Shown: positions 43,192 through 52,960, counted from the stretch's first letter. The stretch: DNA of 64,000 nt from Archangium violaceum (GCF_016859125.1 NZ_CP069338.1:9985501-10049500); one strand, 5' to 3'. The notes: generated by a model not told the origin, from the letters alone. Numbers and translations: made by a program.

Positions 43192-44774
43192 TTCACCGTG
43201 TCCCTGCGGGTCGTCGAGGACGTCCGGAAGCCGGAAACCCTCGCGGTGACCTCGGAAGACGACAGGATGGCATCCTCGGCGAAGTAGACCCAGTCCACAT
43301 CCTGGTGATACGTCCGCGCGGTGGTCTTGGACCTGTCCAGCTCATCGAACCAGATGTTGAAATAGATGAACTGGTCCGTCTCGGGGAGGTACTTGAGGTC
43401 GCTGTGCATCGTCAGCAGCACGCCATTGACGTAATAGCGGATGGACGATGGAGAGACCTGGAGAACGAGCGTCTGCCACTGCGAGGCATAGTCCCCGTTG
43501 AGATGGTTCGAGACCTTGTCTGACTCCTGGATGTTGGCTCTCGTGTCCTCCCAGGAGGTCATCCAGATCGTGCTGCGGTCGCCCTCTCCCCAGCCGCCGT
43601 TGGGCATGTACTCGAAGTCCTGCTCCGAGTAGTTCGGATCATTCTGGACGTACTCGGTGATGGTGAAGAAGGTCTCGACGGGCTTGTCCGCCAGGTAGCG
43701 GGTCCCCGACAGCGGGGTGTTGTTGAACTTCACCCGGGCGGCATAGGTGCCGAACTTGAACTTCCTCGCATTGGAGGAGACCTCCGCCTGCAACGTGCTC
43801 CCATTGGTGCCGCGCGTGCTCGCCTGGAGCCGCATCAGCTTGTTGCCGGACGCCGAGGGGTCGGCGATGAAGGACACGTTGGCCGAGCTCCACGGAGCGC
43901 CATAGTTCGGCTGAGGCCCAGGGCCCGACCAGTTGGAGTCGTTTCGTACGCTCCACCAACTCCTGAAATTGGAGTCACTGGTCCCCGTGTAGCTGAAGTC
44001 GTCGAAGAACTCGGTCGTGATCGTTCCGCCGTCGCCCACTCCGCCGTCGCCCACTCCGCCGTCGCCCACTCCGCCGTCGCCCACTCCGCCGTCACCCACT
44101 CCGCCGTCACCCACTCCGCCGTCACCCACTCCGCCGTCACCCACTCCGCCGTCACTGCCTCCCACCGAGGGAGGTGTTCCACCCCGCAGCCCACCGGTGG
44201 GCGAGGAACCCGCATCGTGCACGGTGATCCGGCTCCAATCGATGAAGGTACTGTGGCTGCCGTACGAGTAATCGTCGGTCTCGTTGGTGTTGGCGCCGAA
44301 CATCACCCCGAGATCAATGGGGCTGATCCACGCGCCAGGGGCCAGACTCCCCGCGCCGCTGGTGAAGCGAATCTCCGCGTACCGATCAGCACCCGTGTAG
44401 GACACGGTCCCGGACGTCACCGTCAGATTGGGGCAGGCAGCAGAGCCATTCCAATACCAGCATGCGACCGTCGCGCTCGGAGCATTGTTCTTCGTGAACC
44501 AGTAGCGCACGACGATGCTGCTCAGCGGAATCGAGGCCGAGGTGTTATTGCGAAACTTGATTTCGGCCTCGACGATGTCGTCATTGGGGCCGTCACTATT
44601 TATATTCTGATACTGCACGGTGAAGTCATTCGTCCCGGCGAAGCTCTCTCCCAGAGGGAACACCACGAACGCCGCGGAGAGCAGGGTCGCACATGCGCGG
44701 CGCAGACCGAGCTTGCCTTGCCATGTTTGCTCACTTCGCTCGACGACTCCCAGGCGCTTCCAGCTCAAACTCAT
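43188..44774 (-). CDS. Secreted CBM3-linker-GH16 glucanase
   Basis: A 528-aa secreted enzyme. After the signal peptide (LLSAAFVVFPLGESFAG) lies a CBM3-type cellulose-binding domain at about 47-190 (VQYQNINSDGPNDDIVEAEI). A long Gly/Asp-rich linker built from repeats follows, then a GH16-type catalytic domain with active-site E384-Q-D386-F-E388 (SEQDFEYMPNGGW). Predicted to bind crystalline cellulose or chitin-like surfaces and cut beta-glucans such as lichenan. Start ATG 44774 follows AAAGGGAC. Convergent with the GH3 gene; a sigma-70-like promoter is visible 41 bases upstream. Confidence 0.88.
   Translation of the reverse strand: MSLSWKRLGVVERSEQTWQGKLGLRRACATLLSAAFVVFPLGESFAGTNDFTVQYQNINSDGPNDDIVEAEIKFRNNTSASIPLSSIVVRYWFTKNNAPSATVACWYWNGSAACPNLTVTSGTVSYTGADRYAEIRFTSGAGSLAPGAWISPIDLGVMFGANTNETDDYSYGSHSTFIDWSRITVHDAGSSPTGGLRGGTPPSVGGSDGGVGDGGVGDGGVGDGGVGDGGVGDGGVGDGGVGDGGVGDGGTITTEFFDDFSYTGTSDSNFRSWWSVRNDSNWSGPGPQPNYGAPWSSANVSFIADPSASGNKLMRLQASTRGTNGSTLQAEVSSNARKFKFGTYAARVKFNNTPLSGTRYLADKPVETFFTITEYVQNDPNYSEQDFEYMPNGGWGEGDRSTIWMTSWEDTRANIQESDKVSNHLNGDYASQWQTLVLQVSPSSIRYYVNGVLLTMHSDLKYLPETDQFIYFNIWFDELDRSKTTARTYHQDVDWVYFAEDAILSSSEVTARVSGFRTSSTTRRDTVK
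44026..44160. repeat. Tandem 15-base repeat encoding the GDGGV linker
   Basis: Eight full copies of CCGCCGTCRCCCACT plus a degenerate ninth. The first four read GTCG and the next four GTCA, so the array grew in two blocks. On the minus strand it encodes the repeated VGDGG linker of the CBM3-GH16 protein. Copy number probably varies between strains. Confidence 0.85.
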
Positions 44775-44814
44775 GGATCGTCCCTTTCGAAAACACGGTT
44801 TACTGGATTCTTTG

Positions 44815-44843
44815 TTTATCCTGTCTTCGATATTTGATTGCAA
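44815..44843 (-). promoter_or_regulatory. Sigma-70-like promoter of the CBM3-GH16 gene
   Basis: Read on the minus strand: TTGCAA (44843-44838), 17-base spacer, GATAAA (44820-44815), about 41 bases before the start codon, in a locally AT-rich stretch. Confidence 0.5.
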
Positions 44844-45135
44844 GTAGTTATTTCCCGCAATCGATCATCAGCATGCATCGACCGATTGGAATGCGAGAAC
44901 GGTCCGCTCGAAAAATGAGAAGAGACGATTCCGTTCGAGCTCCGCGGAAATTCCGCGCCATCCAAGCGCTCAGCGGGTCGATGAGCGCTCGGCCTGTCGG
45001 ATTCCTCCACTCCCCAGTCCGCGCCCACACCGACCAACCGGAGCATCTTGCGCGGCCGAGCCCCCTCCCCCCACCTTCCAGGGACGGGGCCGCGAAAATC
45101 GCGCGCCGGGCGGTACCGCTCCCTCGGAAGCCCTC
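44844..45135. other. Rest of the divergent region between glucanase and dikinase genes
   Basis: The full gap between the two start codons is 422 bases; the promoters inside it are listed separately. This remaining part has no convincing gene. It contains short dyads such as CCGCGG-AAA-TTCCGCG-like stretches but no clear operator. Confidence 0.4.
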
Positions 45136-45151
45136 TGGCACGACGAATGCT
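45136..45151 (+). promoter_or_regulatory. Candidate sigma-54 promoter of pyruvate phosphate dikinase
   Basis: TGGCACGACGAATGCT: the GG and GC doublets are separated by exactly 10 bases, as sigma-54 requires, and the -24 half matches the consensus TGGCAC. It ends 46 bases before the ATG. Many myxobacterial promoters use sigma-54. Confidence 0.6.
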
Positions 45152-45196
45152 GTGGCTCCCTCGCGTGGTCTCCACGCCTTTTCACGGAGCTGCACC

Positions 45197-48004
45197 ATGC
45201 CTACCCGTGCCCGGAAGACTCCGCTCCACCACACCGGCTCCCGCGCTCGTGCCAGCAGTCCCCGGCTCACCCGCGCGCCCAAGGGCTCGCGTGCCCGCCC
45301 GGCCTCCCGGGAGAAGTGGATCTACCTCTTCGACGAAGGCCGGGGGGACATGAAGGACCTCCTCGGAGGCAAGGGCGCCAACCTCGCCGAGATGACCCGC
45401 ATCGGACTTCCGGTGCCACCGGGCTTCATCGTCACCACCCGGGCCTGCAACGCCTTCCTCGCCGCGGGCAGCCGGTTCCCCGAGGGCCTCTGGGAGCAGG
45501 AGCTCGCCGCCCTGCGCAAGCTGGAGAAACAGGCTGGCCGCTCGCTCGGGAACCCGGAGAATCCGCTGCTCGTGTCCTGCCGCTCCGGCGCGCGGTTCTC
45601 CATGCCCGGGATGATGGACACCATCCTCAACATCGGGATGAACGACGCCGTCGCCGAGCGACTCGCGGCCCGGACGGGGGATGCACGCTTCGCCTACGAC
45701 GCCTACCGCCGGCTGGTGCAGATGTTCGGCACCGTGGTGCTCGGCGTGCCAGACGAGCCCTTCGAGCAGGTGCTCGAGAAGCACCGGCGCCAGCGGGGCC
45801 TGGAGAACGACGCGGCCCTGCCCCCCGAGGACCTGAAGGCCATCACCGAGGCCTTCAAGGCCATCGTCCGCGAGAGGACCGGCCGTGACTTCCCGCAGGA
45901 GCCCGTGGAGCAGCTCCGGTTCGCCACCGAGGCCGTCTTCCGCAGCTGGAATGGCAAGCGCGCGGTGGACTACCGCAACGCCGCCGGCATCGCGCATGAC
46001 CTGGGCACGGCGGTGAACATCGTCACCATGGTGTTCGGCAACCGGGGCGAGGACTCGGGCACGGGCGTGGTGACCACGCGCAACGTGTCCACCGGCGAGC
46101 GGGAGATGGAAGGCGACTACCTGTCCAACGCCCAGGGCGAGGACGTGGTGTCGGGGACGCGCCCCTCGCTGCGCATCTCCGCGCTGAAGGAGCTGCACCC
46201 GAAGCTGTACGCCCGGCTCGAGCGGTACTGCCAGAAGCTGGAGCGGCACTTCCGGGACGTGCAGGACGTCGAGTTCACCATCGAGCAGGGCAAGCTCTGG
46301 ATGCTGCAGACGCGCGACGCCAAGCGCACGGCCCAGGCCGCGGTGCGCATCGCGGTGGAGCTGGCCGGGGAGAAGCTCATCAACCGCAAGGAGGCCGTCC
46401 TCCGGGTGAAGCCGGAGCAGATCGACTTCTTCCTGCACCCTCAATTCGCTCCGGCCGACAAGCAGGCGGCCCGGGAGCGGGGGGACCTGCTCGCCAAGGG
46501 GCTGAATGTGTCGCCGGGCGCGGCCAGTGGCGTGGTGGCCTTCGACGCGGACACCGCCGAGCGCTGGAGCAAGGAGGACAAGAAGGCCGTCATCATGGTG
46601 CGGCCCGAGACGAAGCCGGGCGACGTGCACGGCATGCTGGCGGCCCGGGGCATCCTCACCAGCCGGGGCGGGCGCACCAGCCACGCGGCGCTGGTGGCGC
46701 GGCAGTTCGGCAAGCCGGCCGTGGTGGGCGTGTCGGAGATGGAGGTGGACTGCGAGAAGCGGCAGCTCTCCGTGGCGGGGCGCGTGCTGCGAGAGGGAGA
46801 CACCGTCTCCATCGATGGCACCACCGGCGAGGTCTTCGCGGGCCCGCTCGAGACCGTCATTCCGGACCTGGAGGATCCGCACATCCTGAAGCTGCTGGAG
46901 TGGGCCGATGGCTTCCGCGAGCTGGGCGTGTACGCGAACGCGGACTACCCGCGGGACGCGCAGCGGGCCCGGGAGCTCGGCGCGGAAGGCATCGGGCTGT
47001 GCCGCACCGAGCACATGTTCTTCGAAACGGACCGCCTGCCGCACGTGCAACGGATGATCCTCGCGCGCACCGATGAGGAGCGGGACGAGGCGCTCGCGCG
47101 GCTGCTGCCCTTCCAGCGCGAGGACTTCCTCGGGCTGTTCCGGACGATGGATGGCCAGCCCGTCACCATCCGCCTCATCGACCCTCCCCTGCACGAGTTC
47201 CTCCCCAGCCATGACGAACTGCTGCACGACGTCACCGAGCTGGAGACCCGGCTGGAGCTGATGAAGGACAGGTCCGAGGCCGCCGGCATGGAGGCGACGC
47301 TCGCGAGCAAGCGGCACATGCTGGAGGCGGTGCATTCGATGCGCGAGACCAACCCCATGCTGGGCCTGCGCGGAGTGCGGCTGGGAATCCACCTGCCGGC
47401 GCTCGTGCGCATGCAGGTACGGGCCCTCTTCGAGGCGGCCTGCCAATGCGCCCGCGAGGGCGTGCGGGTCTTCCCCAAGGTGATGATTCCGCTCATCGCG
47501 CACAGCAACGAGCTGCGCGTGGAGAAGGAGACGCTCGAGGCCGAGGCCCGGGCGGTGATGAAGGAGCAGGGCCGGAAGGTGGCCTACCAGTTCGGGACGA
47601 TGATCGAGATTCCCCGGGCGGCCCTCACCGCGGATCAGATCGCCCAGGACGCGGAGTTCTTCTCCTTCGGGACGAACGACCTCACCCAGACGACCTATGG
47701 CATCTCGCGCGACGACGCGGAGACGGGCTTCCTCGGCGAGTACCTGCTCAAGCGCATCCTCCCGGAGAACCCCTTCGCCACCATCGACCAGCGGGGTGTG
47801 GGAGCGCTCATGGAGATGGCGGTGAAGCTCGGCCGGAAGACGCGGCCCGGGCTGGACATCGGCATCTGCGGCGAGCACGGCGGTGACCCGAAGACGATCG
47901 CCTTCTGCCACCGCATCGGGCTCGATTATGTGTCCTGCTCGCCCTACCGCGTGCCCATCGCGCGCCTGGCCGCGGCCCATGCGGCGATTGCCCCCACGCC
48001 GTAG
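45197..48004 (+). CDS. ppdK: Pyruvate, phosphate dikinase
   Basis: PPDK interconverts pyruvate, ATP and phosphate with phosphoenolpyruvate, AMP and pyrophosphate; in heterotrophs it can serve gluconeogenesis or pyrophosphate-dependent glycolysis. The 935-aa protein shows DLLGGKGANLAEMTRIG at the ATP-grasp start, the phosphorylated histidine H496 in GGRTSHAALVARQ, and the catalytic C891 in GICGEHGGD. The N-terminus carries about 40 extra basic residues before EKWIYLFDEG, not matching a known targeting signal. ATG 45197 follows GGAG at 7 bases. A candidate sigma-54 promoter lies upstream, and aidB-like follows 23 bases downstream. Confidence 0.95.
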   Translation: MPTRARKTPLHHTGSRARASSPRLTRAPKGSRARPASREKWIYLFDEGRGDMKDLLGGKGANLAEMTRIGLPVPPGFIVTTRACNAFLAAGSRFPEGLWEQELAALRKLEKQAGRSLGNPENPLLVSCRSGARFSMPGMMDTILNIGMNDAVAERLAARTGDARFAYDAYRRLVQMFGTVVLGVPDEPFEQVLEKHRRQRGLENDAALPPEDLKAITEAFKAIVRERTGRDFPQEPVEQLRFATEAVFRSWNGKRAVDYRNAAGIAHDLGTAVNIVTMVFGNRGEDSGTGVVTTRNVSTGEREMEGDYLSNAQGEDVVSGTRPSLRISALKELHPKLYARLERYCQKLERHFRDVQDVEFTIEQGKLWMLQTRDAKRTAQAAVRIAVELAGEKLINRKEAVLRVKPEQIDFFLHPQFAPADKQAARERGDLLAKGLNVSPGAASGVVAFDADTAERWSKEDKKAVIMVRPETKPGDVHGMLAARGILTSRGGRTSHAALVARQFGKPAVVGVSEMEVDCEKRQLSVAGRVLREGDTVSIDGTTGEVFAGPLETVIPDLEDPHILKLLEWADGFRELGVYANADYPRDAQRARELGAEGIGLCRTEHMFFETDRLPHVQRMILARTDEERDEALARLLPFQREDFLGLFRTMDGQPVTIRLIDPPLHEFLPSHDELLHDVTELETRLELMKDRSEAAGMEATLASKRHMLEAVHSMRETNPMLGLRGVRLGIHLPALVRMQVRALFEAACQCAREGVRVFPKVMIPLIAHSNELRVEKETLEAEARAVMKEQGRKVAYQFGTMIEIPRAALTADQIAQDAEFFSFGTNDLTQTTYGISRDDAETGFLGEYLLKRILPENPFATIDQRGVGALMEMAVKLGRKTRPGLDIGICGEHGGDPKTIAFCHRIGLDYVSCSPYRVPIARLAAAHAAIAPTP

Positions 48005-48027
48005 GCGCCGAGCTATGCTCCGCGCCC

Positions 48028-49710
48028 ATGAACGAACACCGCTCCGTCGCCGAAGGATTCATCACGCACCAGGTCACCAACCAGGCCCCGCCGCTCACCT
48101 ATGACGCCTGGGCCACCGACACGGTGTTGCGTGAAGCCATCGCCCGGGAAGGGGGCGCCTGGGCGGAAGCCGAGCTCGCGAAGTACGGCCCCCTCGTGGG
48201 CGGTGAGCTGATGCAGCTCGGCTTCACCGCCAACGAGAACAAGCCGAAGTTCAGACCGTTCGACCGGTACGGCAACCGCCTGGACGAGGTGGAGTTCCAC
48301 CCCGCCTACCACCGCCTCATGGAGCTGGCCATCGCCCATGGGGTGCCGAACTTCGCCTGGCGCCACGAGGACAGACCCGGTGCACACGTGGCCCGCATGG
48401 CGCTGTTCTACCTGCACAACCAGGCCGACCAGGGAACGAGCTGCCCCCTGACGATGACATACGCCAGCGTGCCCGCGCTGCGCCGCCAGCCCGAGATCGC
48501 CCGGGAATGGATGCCACGCATCAGCTCCGCCACCTATGACTCGCGGTTCATCCCCGCGGCGCAGAAGCGGGGCGCCACCCTCGGCATGGGCATGACCGAG
48601 AAGCAGGGCGGCTCGGATGTCCGGACGAACACCACGCGTGCGCATCAGCTCGGCGGCCGGGGGCCCGGGCAGCCCTATGCGCTCGTCGGCCACAAGTGGT
48701 TCTTCTCGGCCCCCATGAGCGACGCGTTCCTCGTGCTCGCGCAGGCCGAGGGTGGGCTGTCGTGCTTCCTCCTGCCGCGCTTCACGCCGGACGGCGATCG
48801 CAATGCCATCCGCATCCAGCGCCTCAAGGACAAGCTCGGTGACTGGAGCAACGCCAGCTCCGAGGTCGAGTTCCAGGGTGCCACCGCCTGGATGGTGGGC
48901 GAGGAAGGCCGCGGCGTCGCCACCATTCTCGAGATGGTGGCCCTGACGCGCCAGGACTGCATGATTGGTTCGAGCGGCCAGATGCGCCAGGCGCTCGTGC
49001 AGGCGATCCACCATGCACGCTACCGCAAGGCCTTCGGCAAGCGGCTGATCGATCAACCGCTGATGCTCAATGTGCTCGCCGATCTGGCGCTCGAATCGGA
49101 AGCACATACCGCGCTCACCGCGCGCGTGGCTCGGGCCGTCGACGCGAGCCACCGGGACGCCCGGGAAGCGGCCTTTGGCCGGATCGCGACGGCCATCGGC
49201 AAGTATTGGGTGTGCAAGCGTGCTCCCGCCTTCATCAACGAGGCGCAGGAGTGCCTCGGCGGTGTCGGCTACGTCGAGGAGTCGAACCTCGCGCGGCTGT
49301 ACCGGCAGGCCCCGCTGAACTCCATCTGGGAAGGCAGCGGCAACATCCAGTGTCTGGACATGCTGCGCGCGGCCACGCGCGAGCCGGCCAGCCGTGACGC
49401 CCTGTTCGAGGAGATCCTCGCCGCCCGGGGTGGGCATCCGGCGCTCGACGCCGAAGCCGCGCGACTGGCGAAGGAATTCGATGACCTGAGCACGCTCGAG
49501 TCGCGTGCGCGGTTCATCGTCGAGCGCCTCGCGTTGGCGCTGCAGGCCTCCATCCTCATCCGCGCCGGCAACTCCCAGGTCTCGGACACCTTCTGCGAGT
49601 CGCGTCTGGCCGGTGCACACGGACAGACGTTCGGCACGCTTCCAGCCCACGCACCGATGCATGCGCTCATCCAGCGCGCCTTCGCGGAAGGAGCCGAGAC
49701 CCCGCGGTAG
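48028..49710 (+). CDS. AidB-like acyl-CoA dehydrogenase
   Basis: A 560-aa flavoprotein of the acyl-CoA dehydrogenase superfamily, in the AidB branch: HQVTNQAPPL at the N-terminus, FMTEKQGGSDVR-like MGMTEKQGGSDVRTN in the middle, RQDCMIGSSGQMRQA, and GGVGYVEESNLARLYRQA near the end. E. coli AidB takes part in the adaptive response to alkylating agents and binds DNA; whether this one has dehydrogenase activity is unknown. The ATG is 23 bases after the dikinase stop, so cotranscription is likely although no functional link is evident. Convergent with the CobW gene. Confidence 0.87.
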   Translation: MNEHRSVAEGFITHQVTNQAPPLTYDAWATDTVLREAIAREGGAWAEAELAKYGPLVGGELMQLGFTANENKPKFRPFDRYGNRLDEVEFHPAYHRLMELAIAHGVPNFAWRHEDRPGAHVARMALFYLHNQADQGTSCPLTMTYASVPALRRQPEIAREWMPRISSATYDSRFIPAAQKRGATLGMGMTEKQGGSDVRTNTTRAHQLGGRGPGQPYALVGHKWFFSAPMSDAFLVLAQAEGGLSCFLLPRFTPDGDRNAIRIQRLKDKLGDWSNASSEVEFQGATAWMVGEEGRGVATILEMVALTRQDCMIGSSGQMRQALVQAIHHARYRKAFGKRLIDQPLMLNVLADLALESEAHTALTARVARAVDASHRDAREAAFGRIATAIGKYWVCKRAPAFINEAQECLGGVGYVEESNLARLYRQAPLNSIWEGSGNIQCLDMLRAATREPASRDALFEEILAARGGHPALDAEAARLAKEFDDLSTLESRARFIVERLALALQASILIRAGNSQVSDTFCESRLAGAHGQTFGTLPAHAPMHALIQRAFAEGAETPR

Positions 49711-49750
49711 GCGCTGGCCAGGCCCCCGTCCTTACCGGGTCCGCAACAGG

Positions 49751-51106
49751 TCACTCGAGGCACTTGCGGAACCCCTCCGTGAGCGCCTCCCGATCCAGAT
49801 TGCGGCCGATGAAGACGAGATCGTTCGCCCGGGGCGTCTTCCCCCAGGGCTTGTCGGGCTGCCCGTCGAAGAGCATGTGCACCCCCTGGAAGACATAGCG
49901 GTTCTTCTGGCCCGCGATGGCGAGGATGCCCTTCATCCGGAAGATGTCCGCCCCCTGCTCTTGCAGCACCTTGGCCAGCCAGGCATTCAGCCGGTGCGGG
50001 TCGACCTCCCCCTCCAGGTGGATGCCCACGGACGTCACCGTCTCGTCGTGCGAGTGGCCGGCACCGAAGGCCTGCTCCACCCGGCACTTCAGGACGCCTC
50101 CCGCGGCATCCTCCACCCGTAGCGCGTACTCCTCCGGGCCATGCTCCGTGAAGAGGGCATAGAGCCCCTCGCGAGGAACCGTCAGGGGGTACACCTTACG
50201 GCCCCGGTCCTTCGAGAAGTCGAGCTGGAAGTGGCTGTTTCCCGCGGCGAGCGCACCTCCGGAGACGCGACGCGAGGGAGAGCGAGACCAGAAGCGCACG
50301 GCCTTCTCCGCGCCCGCCTTCAGCCCCGCCTCATCGTCGGAGTCCACCGGCACGAGGGCGACGTCCATCGACGCGTCCGGACCCTCCCCGAGGACGAGAC
50401 TGGCCTGGCCCGGCTGGAGCGCATGGACACCACCCCACTCGAAGGGGTACTCGGGCTCGAGGAAGGCCGGCTTCTGCCGCAGCGCCCGCCCCAGGTCGAA
50501 GCCGCCCACGTCGAGCACGCTCTCGATGGGAATCCGTCCCCTCACCGTCCGGTGGATACGGGCCAGGGCATTCATGCTCCGGATGCGGCGCTCCACGCGC
50601 TCGACCTCCTCAGGCGTCACCAGGTCCGTCTTGTTGATGATGATGACGTCCCCGAAGGCGATCTGCTCCTTGCACTCGTCGCTGTCGTCGATGTGCAGCG
50701 AGACGTGCTTCGCGTCCACCAGGGTGACGATGCCGTCGAGCTGGAACTGGGAGCCGATTTCGTCATCGACGAAGAACGTCTGTGCCACGGGGCTCGGGTC
50801 CGCCATGCCCGTGGTCTCCACGAGGACATGGTCGAACTTGTCCTTGCGGCGCATGAGGCTGCCGAGGATGCGGATGAGGTCTCCCCGCACCGTGCAGCAG
50901 ATGCACCCGTTGTTCATCTCGAAGACTTCCTCGTCCGCGTTGATGACGAGCGCCTGGTCGATGCCGATCTCCCCGAACTCGTTCTCGATGACGGCGATGC
51001 GCTTGCCGTGCTGCTCCGTCAGGATGCGGTTGAGGAGCGTCGTCTTGCCCGAGCCCAGAAAGCCGGTCAGGACCGTGACAGGAATCTTCTTCTCCGAAGT
51101 CGCCAA
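49751..51106 (-). CDS. CobW/COG0523-family GTPase metallochaperone
   Basis: A 451-aa G3E-family GTPase. P-loop GFLGSGKTT at residues 15-23, the metal-binding GCICC (C68, C70, C71) after switch I, and NKTD for base recognition. The C-terminal CobW_C domain has an insertion with a GAGHSHDE histidine segment. COG0523 proteins deliver zinc, cobalt or other metals; some act in B12 synthesis, many under Zur in zinc starvation. Last gene of a NicO-WD40-CobW unit, 43 bases after the WD40 gene, which argues for metal trafficking rather than a cobalamin-operon role. Confidence 0.88.
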   Translation of the reverse strand: MATSEKKIPVTVLTGFLGSGKTTLLNRILTEQHGKRIAVIENEFGEIGIDQALVINADEEVFEMNNGCICCTVRGDLIRILGSLMRRKDKFDHVLVETTGMADPSPVAQTFFVDDEIGSQFQLDGIVTLVDAKHVSLHIDDSDECKEQIAFGDVIIINKTDLVTPEEVERVERRIRSMNALARIHRTVRGRIPIESVLDVGGFDLGRALRQKPAFLEPEYPFEWGGVHALQPGQASLVLGEGPDASMDVALVPVDSDDEAGLKAGAEKAVRFWSRSPSRRVSGGALAAGNSHFQLDFSKDRGRKVYPLTVPREGLYALFTEHGPEEYALRVEDAAGGVLKCRVEQAFGAGHSHDETVTSVGIHLEGEVDPHRLNAWLAKVLQEQGADIFRMKGILAIAGQKNRYVFQGVHMLFDGQPDKPWGKTPRANDLVFIGRNLDREALTEGFRKCLE

Positions 51107-51149
51107 GGCTTTGTCTCCTTGAAATCGCGGGTACAGCCAGGAGGTGGAG

Positions 51150-52217
51150 TCAGTGCCGCACGGAAGACGCGAAGCTCCACGCCAGCAGACGTCCGTCGGC
51201 TCCGATGGCCGCCGCGATGGATTTGTCCGGCGAGAGCGTCAGCCCTTCGAGGGCCACGTCCGCGCGGAGCGCCCAGAGCGGACGCCGCCCCCGGGTGGGG
51301 TTCCAACCACAGAACTGCCCGTCCTGCCCGGTGGACAGCAACAACTCGGAGCCCGCGCCGTCCTCGAGGAAGGCGAGCCCCGTCACCCGCTCCGAGTGGG
51401 CCTTCAGGAGATGCGGGCGCTGCTGATCGCGAACCCGGGCGCCCAACTCCCAGACGACGACCTGCTCGCCATCCCCGGTGGCCAGGAGGTTGCTGGCGGA
51501 GTTCCACGCCAGGGCGCGGACCTTCGCCCGGTAGCCCGGCATGTCATAGGAGTCGACCCTGGAGGAACGCAGGGCCCAGAGCCGGATGCTCGCGTCCTGC
51601 TTGCCCGCGGCGATGTACCGGCGGTTCGGACTGATGGCGACGGCGAGGACCGCGCCCTCCGCGTCGAGCGTCTCCAGCGGCCGCTTGCGGCCCGCCTCGA
51701 GCCGGTGGAGTCCTCCGTTGCACGAGGAGATGATGCCCGTGCCGCTCGCGCTCCACTGGATGGAGGTGACGGTGCTGGCATGCTGCTCGTAGCCGCCCTT
51801 CAGGGTGCCCCGGCGGGACCAGATGCGGACGGAGCGCCCCGCCGCCGCGGCGAGGTGGCCTCCCGACGGCGACCACTGGACGTGCTCCACCCAGGCGCCG
51901 CCAGCGTCCCAGGCGTGGAGCTCCCGCCCCGAATCCGGGTCGTGGACGCGAACCCGGCCGTCCCATCCTCCGGTGGCGAGCTGCTCGCCGTCCGGTGAGA
52001 AGCTCACCGCGAGCGTTCCGCCCTCATGTCCGGGCAGCTCCCGGAGCAGCGCGCCGGACCTCGCGTCGACGAGGACCACCGGGCCGCCGAAGGTGGCCGC
52101 CGCGATGCGGAGCCCCTCAGGCGAGAAGGCCACCGCGCTGATTCCCTCCAGGAGCTCGATATCGAAGAGCCGCATGGGCCCGCGGGCCCCCTCGCGCTTG
52201 CCTCTCGTGGATGCCAT
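51150..52217 (-). CDS. WD40-repeat protein of the metal operon
   Basis: A 355-aa cytoplasmic protein made of WD40-like blades ([76 protein letters not shown]), sufficient for a seven-bladed propeller. There is no signal peptide or catalytic motif. Start ATG 52217 has GGAAAGGG upstream; extension to 52925 would cover the NicO gene on the same strand in another frame. As I recall, WD40 proteins sit next to COG0523 GTPases in other bacteria too, possibly as scaffold for the chaperone. Confidence 0.85.
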   Translation of the reverse strand: MASTRGKREGARGPMRLFDIELLEGISAVAFSPEGLRIAAATFGGPVVLVDARSGALLRELPGHEGGTLAVSFSPDGEQLATGGWDGRVRVHDPDSGRELHAWDAGGAWVEHVQWSPSGGHLAAAAGRSVRIWSRRGTLKGGYEQHASTVTSIQWSASGTGIISSCNGGLHRLEAGRKRPLETLDAEGAVLAVAISPNRRYIAAGKQDASIRLWALRSSRVDSYDMPGYRAKVRALAWNSASNLLATGDGEQVVVWELGARVRDQQRPHLLKAHSERVTGLAFLEDGAGSELLLSTGQDGQFCGWNPTRGRRPLWALRADVALEGLTLSPDKSIAAAIGADGRLLAWSFASSVRH

Positions 52218-52255
52218 GGCCACCCTTTCCGACCTCACGTTCGTGCCCCGTGCGC

Positions 52256-52879
52256 TCAGCCCACGAGGGCTCGCAGCCCCGACACGCCCATCCACGCGCC
52301 GAGCCCGATGCCGAGCGCGCTGGTCGTCTTGAGAACGCGGGAGCGCCAGCGCTCCGAGTTCCGGACGACGAAGCCCAGGGGCAGTGACAAGAGGATGGTG
52401 AGCAGCACCATGCCCCCGGAGACCCCCACGCCGAACAGGAGGAGGAACAGGAAGGCGGCGAGCCGCTCGCGGACGGTGGTGAGCGCGAGGAGCGCGATGC
52501 CCGCGGAGCCCGCCAGACCGTGAACGACGCCCACCAGCACCACACGCCAGGAGTGAGGCCTCGTGTGCTCGGGGCTCTCGGGCAGCGGGCAGTCCGCATG
52601 GCGCCACTGCACGACCCCCAGCGCGACCAGCAGGACGGCGACGAGGAGCTCCATCACCGGCTCCCAGGCGTCCGGCACCGACAGCCGCCCGCCGACGAGC
52701 ACCGCCCCGACCGCGAAGAAGGTGGACGAGTGGCCCAGGCTCCAGAGAAGCGCCGTGCGCACGGCCGCCCGGAAGCCCTGCCCGGACCTCAACAGCGAAG
52801 CGATGGCGCAGACGTGATCCGCGTCCGAGGCGTGACGAAGCCCGAGGACCAACCCGAGGCTCAGGGCACTTTCCAGCAT
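52256..52879 (-). CDS. NicO/NiCoT-like nickel-cobalt transporter
   Basis: A 207-aa membrane protein with six or so helices. The N-terminal helix carries H16-ASDA-D21-H22 (GLRHASDADHVCAI), the signature H-x4-D-H of nickel/cobalt transporters, and LGHSSTFF follows. It lies directly upstream of the WD40 and CobW genes, so the three likely handle one metal. Direction (import versus RcnA-like export) is not determined; NicO members do both. Confidence 0.83.
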   Translation of the reverse strand: MLESALSLGLVLGLRHASDADHVCAIASLLRSGQGFRAAVRTALLWSLGHSSTFFAVGAVLVGGRLSVPDAWEPVMELLVAVLLVALGVVQWRHADCPLPESPEHTRPHSWRVVLVGVVHGLAGSAGIALLALTTVRERLAAFLFLLLFGVGVSGGMVLLTILLSLPLGFVVRNSERWRSRVLKTTSALGIGLGAWMGVSGLRALVG

Positions 52880-52960
52880 GCGAGTTCCGAGGCGAGAGGG
52901 ACACCTCAGTTATCGCACCCAACAATCTATTGCAACTCGATTACATCAACAATCCAATGC
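52880..52960. promoter_or_regulatory. AT-rich promoter region of the metal operon
   Basis: Locally AT-rich stretch upstream of the NicO gene with a repeated CAACAATC (52920-52927 and 52947-52954) and a small dyad CAAT-CT-ATTG. It is the position for a metal-responsive operator (Zur/NikR/Fur), but no consensus box is recognisable. Confidence 0.4.

Noticed and set aside
45182-47980. A 932-codon minus-strand frame opposite pyruvate phosphate dikinase
   Set aside because: No recognisable motifs; the dikinase motifs are decisive for the plus strand.
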